Source: Clostridium sp. CS001 (GTDB lineage Bacteria > Bacillota > Clostridia > Clostridiales > Clostridiaceae). Taken from it: a stretch of DNA of 64,000 nucleotides. Below, piece by piece: positions 15,684-24,921 of this stretch. The notes beneath the pieces were generated by a model. It saw nothing but the letters and a program-made list of their open reading frames with translations, was not told where the DNA came from and did no database searches. Position 1 is the first letter of the stretch; each line of letters starts with the position of its first letter. Position numbers and translations under genes: made by a program. The stretch is taken from assembly GCF_020443565.1 (NCBI RefSeq), contig NZ_JAIZZN010000002.1, forward strand, positions 124,001-188,000, in the 5' to 3' direction.

Positions 15684-17285
15684 ATGATCTCTATGATTGA
15701 TAGCATAATTATAATAGCGTACATAGTTGGAATGCTAGGTATTGGATACTTAGTTGGTAAAGGAAATGAAACACAAGAAGACTATTTCTTGGCTGGTAGG
15801 TCAATGCCATGGATTCCGATTGCATTATCTGTAGCGGCTACTATGATTAGTGCTAATAGCTTTATTGGAGCACCGGGTTGGGCATATAGTTCAGGCATAG
15901 CACCATTTATGGTAAATATTACTGTGCCTTTTGCAATTTTCATAGCAATGTATGTAACTGTTCCCGTAATGTATCAGCTAAAGATTACATCTATATATCA
16001 GTATATGGAATACAGATTAGGACCCATAAGCAGAATGCTTACGGTACTACAGTTCTTTGTTAATTCCTTGATACAAGTTAGTTCTATGGTTTTTATACCA
16101 GCACTTATTTTGAATACGATTACTGGGTGGTCATTACAAGTAATTGTTCCACTAATAGTTTTTATTGCAATTATATACACATTATTAGGTGGAATCAAAG
16201 CAGTTATTTGGACAGATGTAGTTCAAAGTATAATTATTTGGGGTGCTTTATTCCTTGTAATTTTTATTGTTTTGAAACACCTAAACATGAGTTTTTTCGA
16301 GACACTTAAAGTTGCCAAAACAGCTGGAAAGATGAACGCACTAGACTTTGAATTTAATATAATGAACACAAATGGATTTTGGGTTTCCCTTATTGGGGGG
16401 ACTATAATGTGGATAAGATACTTTTGTTTCGATCAAACACAGATTCAAAGAATTTTAACAGCGAAGTCTATGAAAGGAATTAAGAACTCTTACTTAACTA
16501 GTGCTTTTATTATGAATTTAATGTACTTTTTAATGTTATTAGTTGGTGTAATTTTTTTCGTATTCTATAAGGATAAGGAGTTTGCCTCCTCCAATCAAGT
16601 AATGATTGGATTTATGCTTGATGAGCTTCCAGTTGGAGTTCTTGGTGTAGTTATTGCAGGAGTATTTGCCGCAGCTATGTCAAGTGTAGACTCCCTTCTT
16701 AACGCAATGACAACAGTATTTATTAAAGATATCTATGAAAAATACTTTCATAAGGGAGAAAGTGAAGCTTCTCTTAAGATTACAATGGGAATTTCAACTG
16801 TAATTGGAGTGATTGTTATATTTATAGTTATTTTAGGCTTTGGAGGCACAGTAAAATCTATTCTTGATGTGGTTGGAAAATATATTTCATATTTCTCTGG
16901 ACCTGCTACAGGTGCTTTCATCCTAGCGATGTTCACCTATAAAGCTAATGATAAGGGAGTTGCTACAGGATTTATTGTTGGAATTTTAGGAGGGTTTTGG
17001 ATTGCTAGTTCCATAGAGATGAGTTGGCTATGGAATCCTGCAATTGGTTGTGCATTAACTTTTATTGTGGGGTATATTACTAGTGTGATATTCTCAGATA
17101 GTATAGCCATTCAAGATTATAAACAATATACTGCTAAAGGTATGAGAGAAAAGATGATAATAGAAGGAAGATTAGTGGATGAAGAAGGTGTTTCTATACT
17201 TCCTTTTAAAAGCGATAAATATGCAATTATCGCTTTAGTATTTTTCTTTGCACAATATTTTTTCTTAGCATTAATTCAAAAATGA
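15684..17285 (+). CDS. Sodium:solute symporter (SSS family)
   Basis: 533 residues with about 13-14 membrane helices in the LeuT-like SSS arrangement. Family features: the N-terminal segment GKGNETQEDYFLAGRSMPWIPIALSVAATMISANSFIGAPGWAY, the WTDVVQ box (YTLLGGIKAVIWTDVVQSIIIW, about residues 165-186), and the long later signature GVFAAAMSSVDSLLNAMTTVFIKDIYEKYF, which carries the Ser residues of the sodium site. This resembles sugar/sialic-acid type SSS carriers more than PutP. It is separated from the SnoaL genes by a terminator and has its own upstream palindrome. ATG follows AAAGGGGG by 9 nt. Confidence 0.9.
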   Translation: MISMIDSIIIIAYIVGMLGIGYLVGKGNETQEDYFLAGRSMPWIPIALSVAATMISANSFIGAPGWAYSSGIAPFMVNITVPFAIFIAMYVTVPVMYQLKITSIYQYMEYRLGPISRMLTVLQFFVNSLIQVSSMVFIPALILNTITGWSLQVIVPLIVFIAIIYTLLGGIKAVIWTDVVQSIIIWGALFLVIFIVLKHLNMSFFETLKVAKTAGKMNALDFEFNIMNTNGFWVSLIGGTIMWIRYFCFDQTQIQRILTAKSMKGIKNSYLTSAFIMNLMYFLMLLVGVIFFVFYKDKEFASSNQVMIGFMLDELPVGVLGVVIAGVFAAAMSSVDSLLNAMTTVFIKDIYEKYFHKGESEASLKITMGISTVIGVIVIFIVILGFGGTVKSILDVVGKYISYFSGPATGAFILAMFTYKANDKGVATGFIVGILGGFWIASSIEMSWLWNPAIGCALTFIVGYITSVIFSDSIAIQDYKQYTAKGMREKMIIEGRLVDEEGVSILPFKSDKYAIIALVFFFAQYFFLALIQK

Positions 17286-17394
17286 TGGAATATACAGAAA
17301 CATGCTAAAATGTAATAACTTATAGTTCTTGCTACATATTTAGGGATATGACAATAACTGAAAGTCATCCTTTGATGTTTTACTTATCAAAAGG

Positions 17395-17463
17395 AAAAAA
17401 GGAGCCGTTTCAAAGTATAAATTTATATACCTTGAAGCAGATCCTCCTTTTTTTAAAAATTAG
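17395..17463 (+). terminator. Terminator after the symporter gene
   Basis: AAAAAAGGAG (17395-17404) pairs with CTCCTTTTTT (17454-17463), and the inside pairs again (TTCAA.GTATA with TATAC.TTGAA). A smaller hairpin CCTTTGAT...ATCAAAAGG precedes it. Confidence 0.7.
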
Positions 17464-17495
17464 ACTAATAGAACAACCGTAACTATCAACCTCAT

Positions 17496-17514
17496 TCGTT
17501 AGCTCCTTCAGAAA
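17496..17514 (+). repeat. 19-bp direct repeat (copy 1)
   Basis: TCGTTAGCTCCTTCAGAAA is repeated exactly at 23917-23935. Both copies are intergenic, and downstream similarity fades over about 60 bp. Confidence 0.6.
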
Positions 17515-17555
17515 ATTTACCAGGAGACATAAACAATTACTAGATAGCTTTATTT

Positions 17556-17584
17556 AAGAATCACTTCAGGGTGATTCTTTTTAT
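17556..17584 (+). terminator. Second terminator-like hairpin in the symporter-hydrolase gap
   Basis: AAGAATCAC (17556-17564) and GTGATTCTT (17571-17579) followed by TTTATT. Nothing recognisable is encoded between it and the previous terminator, so the 428-bp gap 17286-17713 holds two terminators and the 19-bp repeat only. Confidence 0.7.
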
Positions 17585-17713
17585 TGTTATAAAATTTATA
17601 GAATAAACGATTTTGCAGGTATATAATAAACTTGAGAGTAGTGAAAAAGAAAGGAAGTGAGAATTTAGTGCTTTTGTGTACTTGTAATACACACATGGTC
17701 ACTAAAATAATAT

Positions 17714-18607
17714 ATGGAGATAAAAGAAATAAAGGGAAATACATTTTGTATTGATACGGGAATGTTATACATACCTTTTTATAAAATAAATCATGAAGAA
17801 ATTATTATGCTAGACTCAGGATGGGCAAAAGGAGAAAGGGATGGAATTGATGATCTTCTAGAAAAGAATAAACTCAAAGTAGTTGCTATAATATGCAGCC
17901 ATGCTCATATAGATCATGTAGGGAATAATGCATATTTGAAGGAGAAATATAACGCTATTATCGCTATGCCAGCCTATGAAGCTCTTATTTGTAGCTCCAC
18001 AGTGAACCTAAAACTTTATTATAACAGTCAAACATTATCCGATGTTACGGAGCATTTTGGACATATGGTTTGTAAAACAGATATTATGATCTTGGATAAC
18101 CAAGATACAGTAACTGTGAAGGGGATTAAATTTACAATTATTCATACACCAGGGCACAGTCCTGCACATATATGTATCATTACTCCCGATGATGTTGCAT
18201 ATTTAGGAGATACCCTTATAAGCTATGAAGTTATGAGGGGAGCTAAAATGCCCTATGCATATATACTTAGGGAAGATTTGAAAAGTAAAGTAAAGCTTTA
18301 TGACTTGAAGTGTATGAAATATGTGGTGGCACACAAGGGTATTTTTGATGATATTACAGAACTTATAAGTGACAACATAAATTTCTATAAGAATAGAGCA
18401 ACAAGGGTATATGAGCTTATAGATGGGGCTATGACAATGGAGGATATTCTAAAGGCCGCTATTAAGGAATTTAATATTTATGTAAACAGTAGATATAAAT
18501 ATACTATGATACAAAGAATGCTGGGATCATATGTAGAGTATTTGAATGAAACGGGTATGATAGCTTTAAACATGGATAGTGGATTTCTTAAATACTCCAT
18601 AAAATAA
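17714..18607 (+). CDS. Metallo-beta-lactamase-fold hydrolase
   Basis: 297 residues. Dinuclear metal motif CSHAHIDHVGN (about residues 61-71), second ligand HTPGHSPAH (about 146), AYLGDTLI (Asp) and the C-terminal VVAHKG ligand, so all positions of a glyoxalase-II/hydrolase-type MBL are present; the first motif is HAHIDH rather than HxHxDH with Ala, which is normal for the family. After about residue 205 comes a helical C-terminal domain (winged-helix-like, as in RNase-unrelated LACTB2/DUF-type MBLs). The substrate is unknown. No good ribosome site precedes the ATG, but the N-terminal strand MEIKEIKGNTFCIDTG fits the family, so the start is kept. It may be part of the LacI-linked pathway, although terminators separate it. 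Confidence 0.85.
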   Translation: MEIKEIKGNTFCIDTGMLYIPFYKINHEEIIMLDSGWAKGERDGIDDLLEKNKLKVVAIICSHAHIDHVGNNAYLKEKYNAIIAMPAYEALICSSTVNLKLYYNSQTLSDVTEHFGHMVCKTDIMILDNQDTVTVKGIKFTIIHTPGHSPAHICIITPDDVAYLGDTLISYEVMRGAKMPYAYILREDLKSKVKLYDLKCMKYVVAHKGIFDDITELISDNINFYKNRATRVYELIDGAMTMEDILKAAIKEFNIYVNSRYKYTMIQRMLGSYVEYLNETGMIALNMDSGFLKYSIK

Positions 18608-18642
18608 CTGTAAGAAGAAGATTCCTGACCACCTTTTACTAA

Positions 18643-18664
18643 CATTGGTGAATTTCCACCAATG
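18643..18664 (+). terminator. Hairpin after the MBL gene
   Basis: CATTGGTG (18643-18650) and CACCAATG (18657-18664) form an 8-bp stem with a 6-nt loop; no T-run, so its role as a terminator is uncertain. Confidence 0.4.
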
Positions 18665-18855
18665 AAGATTAACCCGCATGACAGTATTTCTTCGACCTCT
18701 TACGCAATATTTAGCGAAAATATACCGAATATATTAACAATTGCCATGATAATTATGTTAATATAGACGTATAATGTCTATTTTATAAACGTGAACAAAG
18801 AAGTGTACATTAGATAAAGATTTAAAGTTACTTAAGAGAAGAAAGGTGTGGGGGA

Positions 18856-20853
18856 ATGAAAAGTTTAAAGGTGAAAATTGGGACGTTTGTATCTTTAGTG
18901 TGTCTATTATGTCTAGTACTTTCAATGGCAGTGAGTTATTACATAGCCCATGACATAGTGCTTAAAGAGTCAACAGATAAGGCGCTTATGACTTCGGAAA
19001 AATATGCAAAAGAGATAGATGGGTGGATGCAATCTCAAGCAAAAATGATTGAAGAAATGTCAAATGACTTGGGGTATTATAGCAATTACAGTTCAGATTA
19101 TCTTATAAACTATTTTGAAGCAAAACAAAAGTCAAATCCATATATTATTTGTTACTATGCAGGCTTTAATGACAAGTTTTTTGTGTCAGGTGATAGGTGG
19201 GTTCCTGATGCTGGCTATGATTGCACACAAAGAGATTGGTACAAGGCTGCTATGGCTTCAGGAAAGTTGATATATACAGCTCCATATTTGGATGTTACCA
19301 CAAATAAAATGGTTATTACAGTTGCAACTCCTGTAAAAAAAGCTGGAGTGGTTTCAGGAGTTGTTGGTGCAGATATATACGTAGATTATCTTACAAGTAT
19401 CGTTAAAGAAGCAAAATCAGGGGATAAAAGTTATGCATTTATGTTAGATAATGATAACAATTACATAGTTCATCCGAATAAAGAGTTTGAACCTACAGAG
19501 GAGAAGGCTTTTAATATAGGGACGGTACTAGACAATAGATTTAAATTAATTGGTGAAGATATAAAAAAGGGGACAAGTGGAATAGAAAAGGTTGTTGATT
19601 ATGACAATGCAAAAAAGTACCTTACATACGCAACAATAGATTCTGCTAAGTGGACTTTTGGATTTGCAATTCCTGAATCAGAATTTACAAAAGCATTAGA
19701 TAAAATTTTGTGGGGATTTGGAATTGCGCTTCTTATTTCTATGATAATATCAATAATACTTGCTGTTATCTTAGCTGGAAGTTTGGTAAAACCTATTGCA
19801 AAACTCAAAAATCATACAAAGGTGATTTCAGGTGGAGACCTTACCGCAAAGGTAAGTATAGGAACAAAGGATGAAATTGGCCAGTTAGCCGGAAGTTTTA
19901 ATAACATGGTTAAAGAGCTAAAAATAATAATTGGAAGTGTATTTGATACCACAGAAAAGGTACATGTATTTGCTGATGATTTGAATAAATCCTCAAGAGT
20001 TGTGGAGTCCATTTCTAATGAAATAAACGTAGCATCCCAGGAAATATCCTGCGAATCAGTTTCCTTGACAAATAGTATAACTACCGGGGCAGATTTCTTG
20101 GAAAAATTCTCTGAGAAACTTGATGAAACTATTTCTGATATTAATAACCTAAATAAAGATACAAGCATAACAAAAGACATAATAAATAAAAGCTTTAACA
20201 ATTTAGAAAATTTAAAGGAAATAGAAAACAAAAACAGAGAAAATTTTACGGAGATTTATGAAATTATTGACTCGTATAACAAAAGCACTACCAATATAAA
20301 TGTGATGACTGAGGTTATATCAAACATATCAGCACAAACTAACATGCTAGCATTAAATGCAGCTATAGAGGCTGCAAGAGCAGGGGAAGCAGGTAGGGGA
20401 TTTGTTGTAGTTGCAGAGCAAGTAAGAAAACTAGCTGAGCAGTCAGCCATTGCAGCTAAAGAAATTGAAGGTTTAATAAAAACTGTGCAGCAAGAAGGCC
20501 AGAAGTTTATCGATGTAAAAGCTCAGTTAGTTTCAATTGGAGAAAGTAGAGATGCTATAAACACAAACATAGTTAATGATTTTGGCACCATAAAAAACAA
20601 TATTGATAACAATATTGAAATTATAGAATGTAGTCATGGAAAAATGAAGTCCATTGCAGCTGATAAAGATGAAATAGGAAATATTATGAGCAACATGGGA
20701 GTTATATCTGAGCGAACTTCTGCATCTACTGAGGAAATTACTGCTTCCTTAGAAGAGCAACATGCTCTTGTAAATACTATGTGTAATAATATTGAAAGTC
20801 TTTATGAATATATTGACGGATTAAATAGTTCTGTATCAAAGTTTAAAATTTAA
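18856..20853 (+). CDS. Methyl-accepting chemotaxis protein with dCache sensor
   Basis: 665 residues. Transmembrane helix 1 at residues 8-30; extracellular dCache_1 domain from about 35 to 280 ([26 protein letters not shown] is the ligand-binding DxxxRDWY signature typical of amino-acid or amine-sensing Cache domains); transmembrane helix 2 at about 287-310; HAMP about 311-365; cytoplasmic coiled coil with the conserved tip [40 protein letters not shown]. The receptor forms arrays with CheA/CheW, which are not in this window. The DxxxRDWY motif hints at an amino-acid signal, consistent with an amino-acid fermenter. The ATG follows GGTGTGGGGGA. Monocistronic. Confidence 0.95.
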   Translation: MKSLKVKIGTFVSLVCLLCLVLSMAVSYYIAHDIVLKESTDKALMTSEKYAKEIDGWMQSQAKMIEEMSNDLGYYSNYSSDYLINYFEAKQKSNPYIICYYAGFNDKFFVSGDRWVPDAGYDCTQRDWYKAAMASGKLIYTAPYLDVTTNKMVITVATPVKKAGVVSGVVGADIYVDYLTSIVKEAKSGDKSYAFMLDNDNNYIVHPNKEFEPTEEKAFNIGTVLDNRFKLIGEDIKKGTSGIEKVVDYDNAKKYLTYATIDSAKWTFGFAIPESEFTKALDKILWGFGIALLISMIISIILAVILAGSLVKPIAKLKNHTKVISGGDLTAKVSIGTKDEIGQLAGSFNNMVKELKIIIGSVFDTTEKVHVFADDLNKSSRVVESISNEINVASQEISCESVSLTNSITTGADFLEKFSEKLDETISDINNLNKDTSITKDIINKSFNNLENLKEIENKNRENFTEIYEIIDSYNKSTTNINVMTEVISNISAQTNMLALNAAIEAARAGEAGRGFVVVAEQVRKLAEQSAIAAKEIEGLIKTVQQEGQKFIDVKAQLVSIGESRDAINTNIVNDFGTIKNNIDNNIEIIECSHGKMKSIAADKDEIGNIMSNMGVISERTSASTEEITASLEEQHALVNTMCNNIESLYEYIDGLNSSVSKFKI

Positions 20854-20891
20854 TATAAAACCTATTAATAAGTAATGTAATATATTGCAAG

Positions 20892-20921
20892 AAAGAACAG
20901 CCCAGAGGCTGTTCTTTTTGA
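20892..20921 (+). terminator. Terminator of the chemoreceptor gene
   Basis: AAAGAACAGCC (20892-20902) and GGCTGTTCTTT (20907-20917) with loop CAGA, followed by TT; a strong GC-containing 11-bp stem. Confidence 0.85.
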
Positions 20922-21059
20922 GTTAATAGGTTGTGTACCTCACCTATTGCAAAAACTGGAATTGAGTGATGGGGTTTTTATTTTTAAATTATGGAACTTT
21001 TCGCAAACTACTATCGTCTAATATGTATAGGAAATTTTATAACATTGGAGGAGATATAT

Positions 21060-22133
21060 ATGAAAAGCAAAATAATACTTAGTCTAATCATGACTATGTC
21101 ACTTAGTTTTACAACACTTCCGGCATATGCATTAAATTCAAATGTAGTAAGCAGTGCGCCTATGCAGAGTATTGTAAATAATAAAATTAAATTTGAAGTA
21201 GTAAATACTGAAGACGCACCTCAGGCTCTTATGGAGATGATTAACAAAAGGAAAGAGGAAAAAGGTTTTATTTATACAATAGATGATTCATCTGGATATA
21301 CTTATATTGCAGTAATGAATGGTGAGAAACCTACTGGTGGATATTCTATTGAAGTCACAGGTATAGAAGACAACGAAGGAAGAACTAATGTGCTGGTTAA
21401 TGAATTAGCCCCAGCGAAAGATATATTTGTAACACAAGTTATAACTTATCCTTACACAATTGTAAGAGCAAAAGGCATAACACCAAATATAACTGTAAAA
21501 AACCTTAAGAATGAATATTTTAGCAATCTTACTATGAAAAAAATAGAACATCCAGTAGGGGTTAATTCCATAACAGGGACTCTAAGCAAAATTGAAACTA
21601 TAGGCAAAAATATCTATATTACAATTTTAGATGGAAAAGGGAGCTACCAGTCTTATTATTCATCAAACCTTAAAATAATTAATGATTTAAAAGTTGGAGA
21701 CAATGTACTTGTAAAATATGTACTAGGAACTCCTGCAAAATATAAAGATACTATGGCTATGCCATTTAGTAATATCTCTATAAATACTTTTGTATCAAAG
21801 ATTAAGAATAAAGATTGGAAGGACTTAAAGAATTATGTAAATGTATCAGAAAACAAAGAATGGACAATTAAATTTAACAAAAGTATTAATGATTTAAATT
21901 TAAATAACGATACAATTTACCTATTAGATAGCTTTGGCAACAAAGTTAATGTAGATTTAAGTGTAAGTTATGATAAGAAATATGCTAAGGTTACGCCAAC
22001 TTCCAACTATGAACTGGCAAAAACTTATTATTTATTTATTTCAAATAGTATATTTGGAGAAGAAAAAAATAAATCTAGTATAGAAGGTTATAGAATGATG
22101 TTTACTATAAGGGATGCTGTTGAAGTTGAATAA
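21060..22133 (+). CDS. Secreted PrcB-domain protein with Ig-like C-terminus
   Basis: 357 residues from the ATG at 21060, which stands 8 nt after GGAGGAG; the longer frame to 20991 has no ribosome site. Signal peptide MKSKIILSLIMTMSLSFTTLPAYA with a clear Ala-x-Ala cleavage site. Residues about 45-140 match the PrcB C-terminal domain (FIYTIDDSSGYTYIAVMNGEKPTGGYSIEVTGIE), named for a partner of the PrtP protease of Treponema and common in clostridial exoproteins. The C-terminal part (WTIKFNKSIND...KYAKVTPTSNYELAKTYYLFIS) is a bacterial Ig-like (SbsA-type) domain. Probably a cell-surface or extracellular protein; no catalytic site is visible. Confidence 0.8.
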   Translation: MKSKIILSLIMTMSLSFTTLPAYALNSNVVSSAPMQSIVNNKIKFEVVNTEDAPQALMEMINKRKEEKGFIYTIDDSSGYTYIAVMNGEKPTGGYSIEVTGIEDNEGRTNVLVNELAPAKDIFVTQVITYPYTIVRAKGITPNITVKNLKNEYFSNLTMKKIEHPVGVNSITGTLSKIETIGKNIYITILDGKGSYQSYYSSNLKIINDLKVGDNVLVKYVLGTPAKYKDTMAMPFSNISINTFVSKIKNKDWKDLKNYVNVSENKEWTIKFNKSINDLNLNNDTIYLLDSFGNKVNVDLSVSYDKKYAKVTPTSNYELAKTYYLFISNSIFGEEKNKSSIEGYRMMFTIRDAVEVE

Positions 22134-22136
22134 ATT

Positions 22137-22169
22137 AAAGGGAATACATTTTTATGTGTTCCCTTTTAA
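22137..22169 (+). terminator. Terminator of the PrcB-domain gene
   Basis: AAAGGGAATACAT (22137-22149) with ATGTGTTCCCTTT (22154-22166) around TTTT; starts three bases after the stop codon. Confidence 0.85.
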
Positions 22170-22219
22170 AGTTAGTAAGAAAGCTTACCAACAAAAACTG
22201 CTCCAACTTTTGTAATGAA

Positions 22220-22253
22220 ATTGACACCTCAACGGACTATTTTGAGGTATAAT
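22220..22253 (+). promoter_or_regulatory. Possible promoter/operator of the L,D-transpeptidase gene
   Basis: TTGACA (22221-22226) and TATAAT (22248-22253) flank a perfect dyad ACCTCAA-N9-TTGAGGT. The 21-bp spacer is too long for a standard promoter, so either the pair is coincidental or an activator bends the DNA. A second TTGACA lies at 22280. Confidence 0.35.
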
Positions 22254-22354
22254 AGATATATAAGAGAACAAACAATACCTTGACATATTAATTGTTGTAT
22301 TAATTTATAGGTTAGTGGTTAGTTTTTTTAAAACGTGTAAGGGGTGGTGCAATT

Positions 22355-23764
22355 ATGGAAACGGGGGTAGAAAGGTCAACAATAAGGCCAATAAAAAAGC
22401 GAAAGAAAATTGTTTTAGGTATTATAATTTCTATTTGTACCTTACTTATCGTATACTTTGGGATGGCAATATATTTCATGAATCATTTTTATTTCGGTTC
22501 TGTAATAAATAGCATTAGTGTTTCAGGTAAAAGCGTAGAAGAGGTAAATAAGCTAATGGCATCAGAGATTCAAAAATATCAGCTAAACATTAAAGAACGA
22601 GGCGGTATAAACGAACAAATTAGCGGAAAAAAAATTGGCTTAAAGTATGATGTAAATGTTGGATTCAAGGAACTTAAAGATAAACAGAATCCTTATAAAT
22701 GGATTTTTGCAGTGTTTAATAAAAAAGATTTTAAAATGATAGCAGGGATTAAATATGATAAAGGTTTATTAAAAGAACAAGTGGATAAGCTCTCTTGTTT
22801 CGATAGTAGTAAGGTAATTGAACCTAAAAATGCTAGCTATAAGTATACAGATAATGGTTATGTAATTGTGGATGAAATCATTGGAAATAAGGGCAATAAA
22901 GACATTTTATATAATTATGCCATAGATGCAGTGAGCACAGGCAAAACAACAATAGATTTGGAATCAATTAATTACTATGTTAAGCCACAATATACTTCAA
23001 AATCTCCAAAGGTAGTTGACGCATTGGAATTGCTTAACAAATATGTATCTTCAAAGATTACCTATACTTTTGGAGGAGATAAAGAAATTTTAGATGGTTC
23101 TACCATAAATAAGTGGGTCACAGTTAATGAGAATTATGAGGTCGCATTTAATGAAAAACAAGTTGAAATCTATATGGACGTGCTTGCTAGTGAATATAAT
23201 ACAGTTGCTAAGACGAGAAATTTTCTTACTTCATCAGGAAAGGTAATTAATATTGGTGGTGGTAGTTATGGCTGGTCAATTAATAAGGTTAAAGAAATCC
23301 GAGATTTAACTTCCATCATAAAGGAAGGAAAATCTATAACAAAAGAACCATCATATTATCAAACAGCAGCATCTCATGATAAGAATGATATCGGGAATAC
23401 CTATGTAGAAATAGATCTTTTAGGACAACACCTATGGTTTTATAAAAATGGAGTATTAATAACGCAAGGGGATGTTGTAACAGGTAATGATGGATCTGAC
23501 AAGACAAGAACACCGGCGGGTATTTATCAGATCAATTATAAAGAAAGAAATGCAACCCTTAAAGGGGAAGACTATGCTGCTCCTGTGAATTTTTGGCTAC
23601 CGTTTAATGGAGGAATAGGAATTCATGATGCAAGTTGGCGAGATAAGTTTGGGGGAGAGCTGTATAAGACAGGCGGATCCCATGGTTGTATAAATTCACC
23701 CTACGAAGTGGCAAAGACAGTGTTTGATAATATAGAGGCAGGTACTCCAGTTGTTTGTTATTAA
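22355..23764 (+). CDS. L,D-transpeptidase (YkuD domain) with peptidoglycan-binding region
   Basis: 469 residues, a type II membrane protein: basic N-terminus, one membrane helix at about residues 20-45, then an extracellular part. The middle (about 60-330) matches the tandem PG_binding_4 domains of clostridial L,D-transpeptidases. The C-terminal YkuD domain (about 345-469) starts NTYVEIDLLGQHLWFYKNGVL and holds the catalytic His and the Cys in GGSHGCINSPYEVA. The enzyme cross-links peptidoglycan 3-3 or attaches proteins and resists most beta-lactams. ATG 22355, 7 nt after GGGGTGG; an overlapping frame from 22315 is spurious. Followed by a terminator, so monocistronic. Confidence 0.95.
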   Translation: METGVERSTIRPIKKRKKIVLGIIISICTLLIVYFGMAIYFMNHFYFGSVINSISVSGKSVEEVNKLMASEIQKYQLNIKERGGINEQISGKKIGLKYDVNVGFKELKDKQNPYKWIFAVFNKKDFKMIAGIKYDKGLLKEQVDKLSCFDSSKVIEPKNASYKYTDNGYVIVDEIIGNKGNKDILYNYAIDAVSTGKTTIDLESINYYVKPQYTSKSPKVVDALELLNKYVSSKITYTFGGDKEILDGSTINKWVTVNENYEVAFNEKQVEIYMDVLASEYNTVAKTRNFLTSSGKVINIGGGSYGWSINKVKEIRDLTSIIKEGKSITKEPSYYQTAASHDKNDIGNTYVEIDLLGQHLWFYKNGVLITQGDVVTGNDGSDKTRTPAGIYQINYKERNATLKGEDYAAPVNFWLPFNGGIGIHDASWRDKFGGELYKTGGSHGCINSPYEVAKTVFDNIEAGTPVVCY

Positions 23765-23806
23765 CAAAACTACTTTTGTAGTAGTTATTCTATGTAAATA
23801 ATGTTT

Positions 23807-23856
23807 AAACCTATTACATTACTTAAAGTCAGTAATGTAATAGGTTTTGTTTTATT
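23807..23856 (+). terminator. Terminator of the L,D-transpeptidase gene
   Basis: A perfect 17-bp stem (23807-23823 with 23831-23847) and TTTTGTTTTATT after it. Confidence 0.85.
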
Positions 23857-23916
23857 GTATGTATGCTGGATGTCAGGAGTCTCAAACTCCTATCCGAAAG
23901 TCATTAAAAATCTTAG

Positions 23917-23935
23917 TCGTTAGCTCCTTCAGAAA
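23917..23935 (+). repeat. 19-bp direct repeat (copy 2)
   Basis: Identical to 17496-17514. It ends three bases before the response-regulator boxes. Confidence 0.6.
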
Positions 23936-23937
23936 TA

Positions 23938-23972
23938 ATCTTCATAAGAACTACATAATATTTTGATATCTT
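23938..23972 (+). promoter_or_regulatory. Response-regulator box and promoter of the regulator gene
   Basis: Boxes ATCTTCATA (23938-23946) and AACTACATA (23949-23957) have an 11-bp period; 9 bp further is TATCTT as a possible -10. The same layout is found at 24853, 29526 and, on the minus strand, 33145. Confidence 0.65.
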
Positions 23973-24057
23973 TATATTGTAATCAGTTTCAGTTATATTA
24001 GTAATAGTAGTATATACTAATTGAAGACTAATAACTTTAAAGAGGAGTGTCTTAAAC

Positions 24058-24738
24058 GTGCATAATATATTGATTATAGAAGATGAAGAAAAGGTATCAG
24101 AAATATTAAAGGCATATCTTAAAAAGGAAGGCTATTGCGTTTACTGTACTACCAAAGGGATGGAAGGAATAAGACTCTTTGAGAAAACTGAATTTAGTTT
24201 AGTTATATTGGACCTAATGCTACCAGACATAACGGGCGAGGAGGTTTGTAGTTTAATGAGAAAGATTTCTGAAGTGCATATATTTATGCTTACAGCAAAA
24301 AGTGCTTTGGAAGACAGGATAGAAGGATTAAACCTTGGGGCAGATGAGTATTTAGTAAAGCCTTTTAGCCCAAGGGAGCTAACTGCAAGGGTAAATGCGT
24401 TATTTAGAAGGCTTAGATTGCATGAAAGTGATAGTCAAGTTTATAACAATGGAGATTTAGAGATTAATTATGATAAAAGAGAAGTCAAGGTAAGGGGAGA
24501 AGAAATATATCTTACACCAAACGAATTTGACATACTTCACCTTCTATCATCCAATAAGGGAAAGATATTTACAAGAGAGCAGCTTATTGAAAGAATTATG
24601 GGAATAGATTTTCAAGGCTTTGATAGGACAATAGACGTACATATTAAAAATATACGTAAAAAAATAGAAGAGGATAGTAGAAATCCTAAATATATAGTAA
24701 CAATAACTAGAGTTGGTTATAAATTTGGCGGTGATTAA
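24058..24738 (+). CDS. OmpR-family response regulator
   Basis: 226 residues. Receiver domain (1-115): acidic pocket IIEDEE, phospho-acceptor Asp in VILDLMLPD (about residue 51), Thr in MLTAKS and Lys in YLVKPFSPREL. Winged-helix trans_reg_C domain (about 128-226): LTPNEFDILHLLSSNKGKIFTREQL and RTIDVHIKNIRKKIEED...VTITRVGYKF. GTG start, 11 nt after GAGGAG. It acts as a transcription factor with a membrane kinase; the natural partner is the kinase at 29729, now about 5 kb away, since a relic of a second, very similar regulator directly precedes that kinase. Direct-repeat boxes upstream suggest autoregulation. Confidence 0.95.
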   Translation: MHNILIIEDEEKVSEILKAYLKKEGYCVYCTTKGMEGIRLFEKTEFSLVILDLMLPDITGEEVCSLMRKISEVHIFMLTAKSALEDRIEGLNLGADEYLVKPFSPRELTARVNALFRRLRLHESDSQVYNNGDLEINYDKREVKVRGEEIYLTPNEFDILHLLSSNKGKIFTREQLIERIMGIDFQGFDRTIDVHIKNIRKKIEEDSRNPKYIVTITRVGYKFGGD

Positions 24739-24750
24739 TTTATTTCATAC

Positions 24751-24790
24751 AAGCTCTTGTAACAATTGAGTTGTTACAAGAGCTTAATGC
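24751..24790 (+). terminator. Terminator of the response-regulator gene
   Basis: Perfect 15-bp stem, AAGCTCTTGTAACAA (24751-24765) and its complement (24771-24785), loop TTGAG. The tail is short of T, so it may be weak. Confidence 0.65.
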
Positions 24791-24852
24791 TTTTCCATCA
24801 ATTATCCATTTAACTAGGATGCCTTTTTCAAATTATTGTTAAGGTAATGTAC

Positions 24853-24887
24853 TTCTTCATTAAATCTACATAACAATTAGTTATTAT
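24853..24887 (+). promoter_or_regulatory. Response-regulator box and promoter of the lipoprotein gene
   Basis: TTCTTCATT (24853-24861), two bases, ATCTACATA (24864-24872), then 9 bp and TATTAT (24882-24887). There is no -35, as expected for an activator-dependent promoter. Confidence 0.65.
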
Positions 24888-24921
24888 ATAGCTAAAGATG
24901 CGAAAAGGAGTTGTATTAAAT

